Assembly: GCF_003963535.1 (NCBI RefSeq)
Contig: NZ_CP034539.1
Span: 9,114,001 to 9,178,000, forward strand
Reading direction: 5' to 3'
Length of the DNA: 64,000 nucleotides
Origin: Streptomyces cyaneochromogenes
GTDB taxonomy: Bacteria; Actinomycetota; Actinomycetes; Streptomycetales; Streptomycetaceae
The notes under the pieces are model-generated. The model had not been told where the DNA came from. It searched no databases and worked only from the letters and a program-made list of their open reading frames with translations. Numbering within the stretch: position 1 is the first letter of the stretch; the number at the start of each line of letters is the position of its first letter. A program made the translations under genes and the position numbers. Below, in pieces: positions 8,915 through 17,471 of the stretch.

Positions 8915-9937
8915 TCAGCCCGCGAACGCCGTACGCGGCCGTGGCTCGAAGCCGGCCGCGCGGTACGCCTCGTCGATCAGCGTCATCGTGGCCAGCGCGT
9001 CCTCCGCGTCCAGTGCGAGGGGCGCGTCCCGGCGGATGTGCGCGGCGAACGCCTCCAGCTGGTAGGTGTACGACGAGCGCGTGCCCAGCCGCTCCGTCCG
9101 CTCGCCGTCCGCCGTACGCACCACGACCCGGTCGTCGCGGTGCGGCAGCACGAAGTTCGGCGCGAACGCCTCACCCTGCGAGCCGACGATCCGGCAGCTC
9201 ATCTGAAGGCCGTCGTAGGCCATGTGGCAGCGCGCGGACGCGGTCGCCCCGCCGGGGAACTCCAGCTCGGCGTCCAGCCACTCGTCGACACCCGGCGCAC
9301 CCGGCCGCTCCCCGCCGCGCGCACAGACGAGGCGCGGCGCCCCGCCCGCCCAGGGCGCGAGCATCCGCACCGCGTGCAGGCTGTAGCAGCCGAGGTCCAT
9401 CACGGCGCCGCCCGCGAGCGGCAGCGACCAGCGCGGGTCGGCGTCACCCGGGGCGGGTATCGCCACCAGCGTCTCCACCCGCCGCAGTTCGCCGAGTTCG
9501 CCGCTCGCCAGGATCTCGTGCAGGCGCCGGGTGACCGGGTGGAAGAGGTAGTGGAACGCCTCCATGAAGACGGTCCCGGCCTTCGCCGCCGCCTGGAGCA
9601 CCTCGGCCGCCTCCTCGGCGTTGCTCGCCGACGGCTTCTCCGACAGGACGTGCTTGCCGGCCGCGAGAGCGGCGAGGTTCCACGGCCCGTGCAGGCCGTT
9701 GGCGAGCGGGTTGTAGATCACCTCCACCTCGGGGTCGGCGAGCAGGTCGGCGTAGGAGTCCACCACCCGCTCCACGTCGTGCTCGTCGGCGAACGCCTCG
9801 GCGCGGGACCGGTCGCGCGCGGCCACCGCGACGAGGCGGTGGCCGGTCGTGCGGGCCGGGCCGACGAGGGAGAGCTCCGTGATGCGTGCCGCGCCCAGCA
9901 CTCCGATGCGCAGCGGCTGCGGGCTCGTGTCGTTCAT
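8915..9937 (-). CDS. Gfo/Idh/MocA family oxidoreductase
   Basis: An NAD(P)-dependent sugar or cyclitol dehydrogenase/oxidoreductase of 340 residues. Rossmann motif VLGAARIT is near the N-terminus, SEKPSASN carries the family Lys-Pro, and FMEAFHYLFHPV marks the substrate domain, as in glucose-fructose-oxidoreductase-like and dimeric dihydrodiol-dehydrogenase-like members. ATG at 9937 overlaps the upstream gene stop (ATGA). It is the last gene of a leftward four-gene operon (PhyH, SDR, two Gfo/Idh/MocA). The substrate is unknown. Confidence 0.8.
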   Translation of the reverse strand: MNDTSPQPLRIGVLGAARITELSLVGPARTTGHRLVAVAARDRSRAEAFADEHDVERVVDSYADLLADPEVEVIYNPLANGLHGPWNLAALAAGKHVLSEKPSASNAEEAAEVLQAAAKAGTVFMEAFHYLFHPVTRRLHEILASGELGELRRVETLVAIPAPGDADPRWSLPLAGGAVMDLGCYSLHAVRMLAPWAGGAPRLVCARGGERPGAPGVDEWLDAELEFPGGATASARCHMAYDGLQMSCRIVGSQGEAFAPNFVLPHRDDRVVVRTADGERTERLGTRSSYTYQLEAFAAHIRRDAPLALDAEDALATMTLIDEAYRAAGFEPRPRTAFAG

Positions 9938-10938
9938 CCCTGCCGTACCTCCTCGATCGTCACCGGACGGTGCTCGTGCAGCGACAGTGTGCACGCATCG
10001 GCGATCCAGCCGGCCTCCAGGGCGTCCTCGATCGTGCACGGGGACGGCCGGGTGCCCGCCACGACCTCGGTGAACGCGGTGAGTTCGGCGCGGTAGGCGG
10101 CGGTGAAGCGGTCCATGAAGAAGTCGTGCGGGGTGCCGGAGGGGAAGGACACGCCGGGCTCGACCGACCTCAGCGGCAGCTTGTCCTCCAGGCCCACGGC
10201 GATGCTGTCCTGGAAGCCGTGGATCTCCATGCGGACGTCATAACCGCGGGCGTTGTGGCGGGAGTTGGACACCACCGCGATGGTGCCGTCGTCCAGGGTG
10301 AGGATCGCGCCGGTGGTGTCGGCGTCGCCCGCCTCCTTGATGTAGTCGGCGCCCTTGTTGCCGCCGACGGCGTACACCTCGGTCACCTCACGGCCGGTCA
10401 CCCAGCGGATGATGTCGAAGTCGTGCACCGAACAGTCCCGGAAGATGCCACCGGAGGCGGCGATGTACGCGGCCGGCGGCGGCGCCGGGTCGAGCGTGGT
10501 CGAGCGGACCGTGTGCAGCTTGCCGAGCTCGCCGCTTTGCACGGCGGCGCGGGCGTTGACGAAGCCGGTGTCGAAGCGGCGGTTGTAGCCGATCTGGATC
10601 GGCACGTCGCTTCCCTGGACGGCCTTCAGCACCTCGACGCCCTCGCTCATGGTCCTGGCGACGGGCTTCTCGCAGAAGACGGGGATGCCCGCCTCGACGC
10701 CGGCCAGGATCAGCGCGGGGTGGGCGTCGGTCGCGGCCGCGACGACGATGCCGTCCACGCCGGCCGCCAGCAGGGCGTCGGGCGAGTCCACGACCTCGGC
10801 GCCGAACCGCTCCGCGGCGGCCTTGGCGGCGTCCGCGAACGGGTCGGTGACGACGAGGGAGTCGACCGCGTCGAGTCCGGAGAGGGTCTCGGCGTGGAAG
10901 GCGCCGATGCGGCCGAGGCCGAGGATGCCGATTCGCAT
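9934..10938 (-). CDS. Inositol 2-dehydrogenase-like Gfo/Idh/MocA oxidoreductase
   Basis: A 334-residue NAD-dependent dehydrogenase with LGLGRIGAFHAETL at the N-terminus, CEKPVARTM carrying the catalytic Lys, and IQIGYNRRFD plus DCSVHDFDIIRW, which closely match characterised inositol dehydrogenases. It may act on scyllo-inositol or another inositol isomer, since iolG already lies in the neighbouring operon. Third gene of the leftward PhyH operon, overlapping the next gene by 4 bp. Confidence 0.82.
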   Translation of the reverse strand: MRIGILGLGRIGAFHAETLSGLDAVDSLVVTDPFADAAKAAAERFGAEVVDSPDALLAAGVDGIVVAAATDAHPALILAGVEAGIPVFCEKPVARTMSEGVEVLKAVQGSDVPIQIGYNRRFDTGFVNARAAVQSGELGKLHTVRSTTLDPAPPPAAYIAASGGIFRDCSVHDFDIIRWVTGREVTEVYAVGGNKGADYIKEAGDADTTGAILTLDDGTIAVVSNSRHNARGYDVRMEIHGFQDSIAVGLEDKLPLRSVEPGVSFPSGTPHDFFMDRFTAAYRAELTAFTEVVAGTRPSPCTIEDALEAGWIADACTLSLHEHRPVTIEEVRQG

Positions 10939-10998
10939 GGGGGTGTTCGCTTCCTTGAGTACGGGTCTTGCGAGAGGTAGGTCAGGGGGGAGGCGGGC

Positions 10999-11775
10999 CT
11001 AGTCCATGCCACCCAGTACGTTCTGGTCCCAGTCGATCACCGAACCGGTGACCACACCGGACCGCTCCGACAGCAGGAACACCACGAAGTCGGCGATCTC
11101 GTCGGGCTGGCCCAGCTTGCCCATCGGCAGCCCGGCGGCAGCCGACTCGCGCCAGCCGTCTGCCGCCCCGTGGAAGGCCTTCTGCGTGGCGTCCTCGCCC
11201 TCGGTCGCCGTCCAGCCGATGTTCAGGCCGTTGATCCGGATCCGGTCCCAGCGGTGCGCGTGGGCGGCGTTGCGGGTCAGCCCGATGAGGCCGGCCTTGG
11301 CGGAGACGTACGGCGCGAGGAACGGCTGCCCGCCGTGTGCCGAGGTGGTGATGATGTTGACGATCGTGCCGGGCGCCTTGCGGGCCAGCATGTCCGTCAC
11401 GGCGGCCTGCATGGCGAAGAACGGCGCCTTGAGGTTGATCGCGATGTGCTGGTCGAACAGCTCGGGCGTGGTGTCGAGCAGTGTGCCCCGCGACGTCAGC
11501 CCCGCGGAGTTGACCAGGCAGTCGATCCGCCCGTACGCGTCGACGACCTCGGCGACGGACGCCTTCGCTTGGTCGGCGTCGGAGAGGTCGGCCCGTACGA
11601 ACATGGCCTTGGCCCCGTCGGCGGCCAGCTCGGCCACCAGCGCCTCACCGGGTTCGGTGCGCCGCCCGGTGACGGCCACGACCGCCCCCTCGCGCACGGC
11701 CGCCCGCGCGATGGCGGCGCCGACGCCCTGGCTGCCGCCGTTGACGAGGACGACCTTGTCGTCGAGAAGTCCCAT
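10999..11775 (-). CDS. Short-chain dehydrogenase/reductase
   Basis: A classical SDR of 258 residues, NAD(P)-dependent. The cofactor motif is VNGGSQGVGAAIA instead of the usual TGxxxGxG (N for T), NSAG is present in VNSAGLTS, and the catalytic Tyr-Lys lie in YVSAKAGL with Ser in the TTSAHGG segment. ATG at 11775 matches the normal SDR N-terminus; the open frame extends upstream into the PhyH gene and is not used. It follows the PhyH stop by 17 bp and probably oxidises a hydroxyl of the same unknown substrate. Confidence 0.85.
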   Translation of the reverse strand: MGLLDDKVVLVNGGSQGVGAAIARAAVREGAVVAVTGRRTEPGEALVAELAADGAKAMFVRADLSDADQAKASVAEVVDAYGRIDCLVNSAGLTSRGTLLDTTPELFDQHIAINLKAPFFAMQAAVTDMLARKAPGTIVNIITTSAHGGQPFLAPYVSAKAGLIGLTRNAAHAHRWDRIRINGLNIGWTATEGEDATQKAFHGAADGWRESAAAGLPMGKLGQPDEIADFVVFLLSERSGVVTGSVIDWDQNVLGGMD

Positions 11776-11792
11776 GGGTGTTCCGGGTCCTT

Positions 11793-12956
11793 TCAGCTCA
11801 GGCGCCGCTCGGCGCCGGCCCGCAGCTCGTCCCGCAGAGCCTCGGGAGTCCATGCCTCGCGCAGCGCCCGCCGCACGACGTCCGCCTGGGCGGGCGGGGC
11901 CAGCCCGTCCACCGGCGGATCGCTGTCCAGGTTCGTGGGGAAGGGGTACCCTTCGGCGCTCGCGGCGATCACGTTCGCCGACCACGCCTCGTCCGCGCCC
12001 TCGCCCTGCCGCAGCAGCACCGGATAGACGGCGTTCGCGACCGCCTCGCGGTCCACCGTCTCCATCGCCCGGCCGAACGCGGAGGACACCTGGAGCAGGT
12101 TCGCCATGCGCCGGATGTCCGCCGACCGGTTGGTGCCGGCCGCGTGGAACAGCGCCGGGTTGAAGAAGGCCGCGTCGCCCTTGGCGAGCGGGAGCTGGAC
12201 GTGGTGCGCCTCGAAGTACGCCTGGAACTCGGGCAGTCGCCAGGCCAGGTAGCCGGGCTCGTACGTCTGCGAGTACGGCAGGTACATCGTCGGCCCGGAC
12301 TCCACCGGCATGTCGCAGTGCGCGACGGCGCCCTGGAGGGTGAGTACGGGGGAGAGGAGGTGGACGTGGGCCGGGTAGGCGGCCGCGGTCTCGTTGGAGA
12401 GGAAGCCGAGGTGGTAGTCGCGGTGCGCGGTCTGGGCGGCGCCGCCGGGGTTGACCACGTTCACCTGCGAGGTCACCTGGTAGCCGGGGCCGAGCCAGGC
12501 GGTCGAGACGAGCGCCAGGATGTCGTTGGCGTAGTAGTCGGCGAACGCCTGCGGGTCGTAGAGCGCGGCCTTCTCCAGCGCGTTCCAGACCCGGTCGTTG
12601 GCGCCCGGCTTGGCGAAGTGGTCCCCGGCGTTCGCGCCCGAGGCGCGCTGCTCGGCGATCAGCGCGTCGAACACGGCGCTGAGCCGGTCCACGATCACCG
12701 GGTCCGGGAAGGCGCCCTGGAAGACCACGATGCCGGGACCGTCGGTGAGGGCGCGGACCAGTTCGGCGCGCACCGCACGAGGGTCCCCCGCCCCGCGCAG
12801 GCGGTCGCTGTCGTAGAGCAGGACGCCCTGCTCCACGGCGGAGGCGTACGGGTAGTCGGTGAGGTCGGTGGTGCGCTCGACGAGGTCACGGAAGGCGCCG
12901 AGGTCGCAGTCCTGCTCGGACAGCCACGGACGGCGGTGAAGGGACGTGTAGGACAT
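11793..12956 (-). CDS. Phytanoyl-CoA dioxygenase (PhyH) family protein
   Basis: An Fe(II)/2-oxoglutarate dioxygenase of 387 residues. The iron facial triad is visible: H-x-D in TAHRDYHLG and the distal His in FFNPALFHAAGTNRS, followed by an Arg (DIRR) that can bind 2-oxoglutarate. GAGAGGA precedes ATG at 12956. It is the first gene of the leftward operon with one SDR and two Gfo/Idh/MocA dehydrogenases, opposite a LacI regulator. The operon suggests oxidative opening or demethylation of a cyclitol or sugar derivative; this is inference from context. Confidence 0.8.
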   Translation of the reverse strand: MSYTSLHRRPWLSEQDCDLGAFRDLVERTTDLTDYPYASAVEQGVLLYDSDRLRGAGDPRAVRAELVRALTDGPGIVVFQGAFPDPVIVDRLSAVFDALIAEQRASGANAGDHFAKPGANDRVWNALEKAALYDPQAFADYYANDILALVSTAWLGPGYQVTSQVNVVNPGGAAQTAHRDYHLGFLSNETAAAYPAHVHLLSPVLTLQGAVAHCDMPVESGPTMYLPYSQTYEPGYLAWRLPEFQAYFEAHHVQLPLAKGDAAFFNPALFHAAGTNRSADIRRMANLLQVSSAFGRAMETVDREAVANAVYPVLLRQGEGADEAWSANVIAASAEGYPFPTNLDSDPPVDGLAPPAQADVVRRALREAWTPEALRDELRAGAERRLS

Positions 12957-12970
12957 CGGCGTCCTCTCGG

Positions 12971-13010
12971 TGACAGCGGCGACTCAGCGCTGTCATTCTT
13001 GTCATGACAA
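12971..13010. promoter_or_regulatory. Operator region between PhyH operon and LacI gene
   Basis: Two symmetric elements lie in this divergent promoter region: TGACAGCG (12971-12978) with its complement at 12988-12995, and the perfect 12-bp palindrome TTGTCATGACAA (12999-13010). The CGCTGTCA half is also the start of the inverted repeat in the inositol promoter at 3606, so one repressor might act at both. The palindrome is the likely operator of the adjacent LacI protein. Confidence 0.6.
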
Positions 13011-13074
13011 TCCCGTCGAACAACCAGCAGGGGGCCATCAAAAACCCCTCAGGACCAACCCCGGGAGCAGCCCC

Positions 13075-14103
13075 ATGGGTCACCCCTTCCCGATCCGGGA
13101 GATCGCACGTCAGGCAGGCCTCAGCGAGGCCACCGTCGACCGGGTCCTGAACGGCAGGGGAGGGGTGCGGGAGAGCACCGCGCGGGAGGTGCGGCAGGCC
13201 ATCGCCGACCTGGACCGGCAGCGCACCCAGGTCCGGCTGGTGGGCCGTACGTTCATGATCGACATCGTGATGCAGACGCCGGACCGGTTCTCCACCGCCG
13301 TCCGGGCCGCCCTGGAGGCCGAGCTGCCGGGCCTGCACCCGGCCGTCGTGCGCTCGCGGTTCCACTTCCGGGAGACGGGCCCGGTCGAGGAGCTGACGCG
13401 GACGCTGGACCGCATCGCCCGGCGCGGTTCGCAGGGAGTGATCCTCAAGGCGCCGGACGTCCCCGAGGTCGCGGCAGCCGTCGTGCGGCTCGCGGAGGCC
13501 GGGATACCGGTGGTCACCCTGGTGACCGACCTGCCGTCCACGCCGCGCCTCGCCTACGTCGGCATCGACAACCGGGCCGCCGGGGCGACCGCCGCGTACC
13601 TGATGGGCCAGTGGCTCGGCGACCGGCCCGGCCATGTCCTCACCAGCCTCAGCAGCGGCTTCTTCCGCAACGAGGAGGAGCGCGAGATGGGCTTCCGCAG
13701 CGCCATGCGCGCCCGGCACCCCCAGCGCACGCTGGTCGAACTGGCCGAGGGACAGGGCCTGGACGCCACCCAGTACGACCTGGTGCGGGCCGCCCTGGAG
13801 CGCGATCCGCAGATCCGCGCGGTCTACTCGATCGGCGGCGGCAACATCGCCACCCTGCGGGCCTTCGAGGACCTGGGCCGCGAGTGCGCGGTGTTCGTCG
13901 CGCACGACCTCGACCACGACAACACCCGCCTGCTGCGCGAGCACCGTCTGTCCCTGGTCCTCCACCACGACCTGCGCCAGGACATGCGCGAGGCCTGCCA
14001 CATCGTCATGCGGGCCCACGGCGCGCTGCCGCCCGCGGGGCCCACGCTGCCGTCGGCGATCCAGGTGGTGACGCCGTACAACATGCCCACGCCCATCGGG
14101 TGA
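13075..14103 (+). CDS. LacI-family transcriptional regulator
   Basis: A 342-residue regulator. The N-terminal helix-turn-helix reads IREIARQAGLSEATVDRVLN, followed by a periplasmic-binding-protein-like effector domain of the CUT2 sugar receptor type (YVGIDNRAAG, YSIGGGNIATL, FVAHDLDHDN). ATG at 13075 has GGGAG upstream and starts directly before the HTH; an in-frame ATG at 12970 would add 35 non-conserved residues and overrun the operator. It probably represses the divergent PhyH/SDR/Gfo-Idh operon in the absence of a cyclitol or sugar. Confidence 0.87.
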   Translation: MGHPFPIREIARQAGLSEATVDRVLNGRGGVRESTAREVRQAIADLDRQRTQVRLVGRTFMIDIVMQTPDRFSTAVRAALEAELPGLHPAVVRSRFHFRETGPVEELTRTLDRIARRGSQGVILKAPDVPEVAAAVVRLAEAGIPVVTLVTDLPSTPRLAYVGIDNRAAGATAAYLMGQWLGDRPGHVLTSLSSGFFRNEEEREMGFRSAMRARHPQRTLVELAEGQGLDATQYDLVRAALERDPQIRAVYSIGGGNIATLRAFEDLGRECAVFVAHDLDHDNTRLLREHRLSLVLHHDLRQDMREACHIVMRAHGALPPAGPTLPSAIQVVTPYNMPTPIG

Positions 14104-14168
14104 CGATCGTGGGTGCGCGCCTGGCGTGTACGCCCGCTCGACGGGCCCGGCTCCCTACCGTCGTGCGC

Positions 14169-14780
14169 ATGTGGAAATCGAATCCGGACGGCGGGCCCGA
14201 GCGGCTGGTGGCGCTCGCCGACGGCGTGTTCGCCATCGCCATCACGCTGCTCGTCCTGGACTTCTATGTGCCACGGGGTCTCGACACGGCGCAGTATCAC
14301 GCCGCCCTGCACGAACTGATCCCGAACTTCGGTGCCTACGCGCTCAGCGTGCTGGTGCTCGGCGTCTTCTGGCGCGAGCACCGGCGGATCTTCGGCTTCG
14401 TCCGGCAGATCGACGGGCAGGTGATCACGCTGTCGATCGTGGGCCTGAGTGTCGCGGCCCTGGTGCCCTTCCCCACCAAGCTCATCGCCGAGTACGGCAG
14501 GGAACCGGCCTCGGTCGCCATCTACGCGGGAGCGGTCGCCGCCCTCGGCGCCGCCCACCTGGCGCTGCTCGTCCTCCTGGCCCGGCGCCCCTGGCTGCGC
14601 GGCGAGGCGGCACCACCGGAGGGCTTCCGGCTCTTCGCGGCCGACCTCGCGGTGACGGTGGTGGTGTTCCTGCTCAGCGTCCCGCTCGCGCTGGTCGTCG
14701 GCGCCGCGGCCATGTGGCTCTGGCTCGCCATGGCCCCGGTCAAGGTGGTCCTGGGGCTGCGGGCCGACAGGGCGCGCTGA
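14169..14780 (+). CDS. TMEM175/DUF1211-family membrane protein
   Basis: A 203-residue integral membrane protein with about six hydrophobic segments. Its first helix carries R-L-V-A-L-A-D-G-V-F-A (12-22), a variant of the R-x3-F-S-D signature of bacterial TMEM175 potassium channels, so a cation channel is plausible. Phe-Ser is replaced by Leu-Ala. ATG at 14169 is chosen; GTG at 14163 is equally possible. It lies 65 bp after the LacI gene and converges with the next dehydrogenase, without an obvious link to sugar metabolism. Confidence 0.72.
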   Translation: MWKSNPDGGPERLVALADGVFAIAITLLVLDFYVPRGLDTAQYHAALHELIPNFGAYALSVLVLGVFWREHRRIFGFVRQIDGQVITLSIVGLSVAALVPFPTKLIAEYGREPASVAIYAGAVAALGAAHLALLVLLARRPWLRGEAAPPEGFRLFAADLAVTVVVFLLSVPLALVVGAAAMWLWLAMAPVKVVLGLRADRAR

Positions 14781-14789
14781 CGCCGGCCG

Positions 14790-15953
14790 TCACGCCTTCG
14801 GGGCCAGGTCCACCCACGCGCCGCTCTCAGCCGACCGCACCATCGCGTCCAGTACGGCGGCGCTGTGCACGGCGTCCTCGACGGTGGCCCCGTGCGGGAC
14901 GCCCTCGGCGACGGAGCGCAGGAAGCGGGACGCCTCGATGACCTTGAGGTCGTCGTAGCCCATGGCGTTCGCCGCGCCCGGCTGGAAGGCGCCGAACTCG
15001 CCGTCGCCCGGGCCGACGTAGACGGTGCTGACGGGCTGGTCCTGGTAACTGGTGCCGCGGCTGACGCCGAGCTCGTTCATGCGGCGGAAGTCCCAGAAGA
15101 CCGCGCCCTGGGTGCCGTGCACCTCGAAGCCGTAGTTGTTCTGCTCGCCGACCGATACCCGGCAGGCCTCCAGGACACCGCGGGCGCCCGAGGCGAAGCG
15201 CAGCAGACAGTTGACGTAGTCCTCGTTCTCGACCGGGCCGAGCTCGCCGCCCGTGGCCAGGGTGTGGCCGGCGGTGGCGCCGGTGGGGCGGGCGCGCTCG
15301 GGGATGAAGACGGCGGTGTCGGCGGTCAGGGAGGCGATGTCGCCGAGCAGGTACCGGGCCAGGTCGGCGCCGTGCGAGGCGAGGTCGCCGAGGACGCCGC
15401 TGCCGCCGCGCTCCTTCTCGTACCGCCAGGTCAGGGCGGAGTCGGGGTGGGCGGCGTAGTCGCTGAAGAGGCGGACGCGGACGTGGGTGACGGTGCCGAT
15501 CCCGCCGGAGGCGATGAGTTCGCGGGCGGCCTCGACGGCGGGCGCGTTGCGGTAGTTGAAGCCGACCGCGCCCTGGACACCGGCCTTGGCGACGGCGTCG
15601 GCGACCGCCCGCGCGTCGGCGACCGTCAGGCCGACCGGCTTCTCGATCCAGATGTGCTTGCCGGCCTCGGCCATCGCCACGCCGATCTCGCGGTGCAGGA
15701 AGTTCGGGGCGGTGATGGAGACGGCCTGCACCCGTGGGTCGGCGGCGATCTCGCGCCAGTGGCGGGTCGTGGCGGCGAACCCGAACTGCGCGGCGGCCTC
15801 CTCGGCCCGGCCCGGCACGTCCTCGGCGATCGTCACGAGCCGCGGACGCAGGGGCAGATGCGGGTAGTGGTGCGGCAGGCGGGCGTACGCCTGGGTGTGC
15901 ACCCGGCCCATCCAGCCGAACCCGACGACGGCGACACCGAGCGAATCCACCAT
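14790..15953 (-). CDS. Gfo/Idh/MocA family oxidoreductase
   Basis: A 387-residue NAD(P)-dependent oxidoreductase with VVGFGWMGRVHTQAY at the N-terminus, IEKPVGLTV with the family Lys-Pro, GFNYRN and the LGDLASHGADLARYLLG catalytic segment. ATG at 15953 has AGAGGGG ahead. It is transcribed away from a LacI regulator whose likely operators lie in the 111-bp gap, so it is probably a single-gene regulon for one sugar or cyclitol. Substrate unknown. Confidence 0.82.
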   Translation of the reverse strand: MVDSLGVAVVGFGWMGRVHTQAYARLPHHYPHLPLRPRLVTIAEDVPGRAEEAAAQFGFAATTRHWREIAADPRVQAVSITAPNFLHREIGVAMAEAGKHIWIEKPVGLTVADARAVADAVAKAGVQGAVGFNYRNAPAVEAARELIASGGIGTVTHVRVRLFSDYAAHPDSALTWRYEKERGGSGVLGDLASHGADLARYLLGDIASLTADTAVFIPERARPTGATAGHTLATGGELGPVENEDYVNCLLRFASGARGVLEACRVSVGEQNNYGFEVHGTQGAVFWDFRRMNELGVSRGTSYQDQPVSTVYVGPGDGEFGAFQPGAANAMGYDDLKVIEASRFLRSVAEGVPHGATVEDAVHSAAVLDAMVRSAESGAWVDLAPKA

Positions 15954-15966
15954 GACAGCCCCTCTT

Positions 15967-16061
15967 TGGACCGGTCCATTTTCTGTCCAGGCCACACTGG
16001 GGGCCATATCCGCTCGATGTCAACCTTTTGACAAGGTGCACGCCGCCGTGGAACGGTCCAT
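15967..16061. promoter_or_regulatory. Paired LacI operators
   Basis: The perfect palindrome TGGACCGGTCCA (15967-15978) and the near copy TGGAACGGTCCA (16050-16061, one mismatch) lie at the two ends of the divergent promoter region, one next to each gene start. Central CG and dyad symmetry fit LacI operators; two sites suggest looping or separate control of both genes. Confidence 0.75.
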
Positions 16062-16064
16062 CCC

Positions 16065-17078
16065 ATGAGACCGCCGACGATCCGCGACGTGGCCGACCGG
16101 GCCGGCGTCTCCAAGTCGCTGGTCTCGCTGGTCCTGCGCGGCTCCGACCAGGTACGCCCGGAGAAGCGCGACGCCGTCCTGCGGGCCGTGCGCGAGCTCG
16201 GCTACCGGCCCAACACCGCCGCGCGCAGCCTCAGCGAACGGCGCACCCGCACGGTCGGCGTCCTCCTGAACGACCTGCGCAACCCCTGGTTCGTCGACAT
16301 GCTCGACGGCCTCAACTCGCTGCTGCACGACAACGGCCTGCACATGCTGCTCGCCGACGCCCGCCTCAACCGCCGTACCGGCCAGGACCCGGCGGGCCCG
16401 TTGCTGGACCTGGGGGTCGACGGCCTGGTCGTGGTCGGCACGCTGCCCGACCCGGCCGCGCTCGGCACGGTGGTCGAGCGGATGCCGGTCGTGGTGGCCG
16501 CCGCCCGCGAGCCGGTGCCGGCCGGCGTCGACGTCGTGGCGGGCGACGACGAGCGGGGCGCCCGCCTCGTCGCCGAGCACCTCATCGGCCTCGGGCACCG
16601 GCGGATCGCGCACATCGCGGGGTACGGGGCGGTGGGCGAGCTGCGCCGCCGCAGCTTCGAGGCGACGTTGCGGGAGCACGGCCTCGCGCACGAGGCGGTC
16701 GTCGAGCCCAGCGACATGACCGAGGAGGGCGGTTACCGCACCACCGTCCGGCTGCTCAGCCGCCCCGAGCGGCCCACCGCCGTCTTCGCCGTCAACGACA
16801 TCGCCGCCATCGGCGCGCTCTCCGCCGCCGAGGAGTTGGGGCTGCGCGTCCCGCGCGACCTGTCCGTCGTCGGCTACGACAACACGAGCATCGCCCGCCT
16901 GCGCCATGTGTGGCTCACCACGGTCGACAACACCAGCCACGAGGTCGGCCGCCGGGCGGCCCGCTGTCTGCTCGACCGGTTCGAGGGCGCCGGGGGAGCG
17001 GGCCAGATCCATCTCGCGGTCCCCGCGCTGGAGATCCGCGGAACGACGGCGGCTCCCGGAGCCACCGAATCCATGTGA
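16065..17078 (+). CDS. LacI-family transcriptional regulator
   Basis: A 337-residue classical LacI protein: HTH IRDVADRAGVSKSLVSLVL, hinge helix region NTAARSLSERRT and a sugar-binding domain with FAVNDIAAIGAL and SVVGYDNTSIARL. ATG at 16065 lies 4 bp after the second of two matching palindromes, implying autoregulation. It is divergent from the Gfo/Idh/MocA gene at 14790-15953, its likely target. Confidence 0.9.
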   Translation: MRPPTIRDVADRAGVSKSLVSLVLRGSDQVRPEKRDAVLRAVRELGYRPNTAARSLSERRTRTVGVLLNDLRNPWFVDMLDGLNSLLHDNGLHMLLADARLNRRTGQDPAGPLLDLGVDGLVVVGTLPDPAALGTVVERMPVVVAAAREPVPAGVDVVAGDDERGARLVAEHLIGLGHRRIAHIAGYGAVGELRRRSFEATLREHGLAHEAVVEPSDMTEEGGYRTTVRLLSRPERPTAVFAVNDIAAIGALSAAEELGLRVPRDLSVVGYDNTSIARLRHVWLTTVDNTSHEVGRRAARCLLDRFEGAGGAGQIHLAVPALEIRGTTAAPGATESM

Positions 17079-17110
17079 CGTAGGCCATCTCCGGTTGAGG
17101 AGGGGCGACC

Positions 17111-17293
17111 GTGAAGGACCGGGCGAAGACCGAGGAGTTGCTCGGCACCTCGGACCTGCGGGTGAGCGCCACGGCGACGACATGGCGGCACGTGGAGGCC
17201 GAGTACGTCGACGTCGTCGACGACATCCTGGCGACGCCGGCTCCCAGTGGGCCGTACGCGTACACCATCAGCCCCAGCGTGGAGGGGGGGTAG
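17111..17293 (+). CDS. Small hypothetical protein, 60 aa
   Basis: Not recognised. GTG at 17111 follows a very good ribosome site (GAGGAGGGG). The peptide is acidic in the middle (HVEAEYVDVVDD) and ends in a Gly/Pro/Ser-rich tail (SGPYAYTISPSVEGG). There is no signal peptide or transmembrane segment. It lies between the LacI gene and the GntR gene and could be an independent small gene or the 5' remnant of a longer one. Confidence 0.45.
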   Translation: MKDRAKTEELLGTSDLRVSATATTWRHVEAEYVDVVDDILATPAPSGPYAYTISPSVEGG

Positions 17294-17409
17294 GGAACTC
17301 CCCACGCAGGGGGCGGACCCAGCGCGCACACCGGCACGGTACGGACCGGCTGAGGATCGGCCGACGTCGGACAGTTGCGGAGCCCTGGCGCCGGAGATTC
17401 AGCCGACAA

Positions 17410-17423
17410 AATTGTTGACAATT
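17410..17423. promoter_or_regulatory. FadR-type GntR operator upstream of the gntR gene
   Basis: AATTGTTGACAATT at 17410-17423 has 6-bp arms and fits the T-x-G-T...A-C-x-A form of FadR-subfamily GntR operators; it also contains a TTGACA -35-like hexamer. The core ATTGTTGACAA recurs at 21773-21783. Binding by the adjacent GntR protein is inferred. Confidence 0.65.
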
Positions 17424-17471
17424 ATGTTTGACTAGATTTACGTTCGACAGGCACTCACTCAGGGAGGGCAC

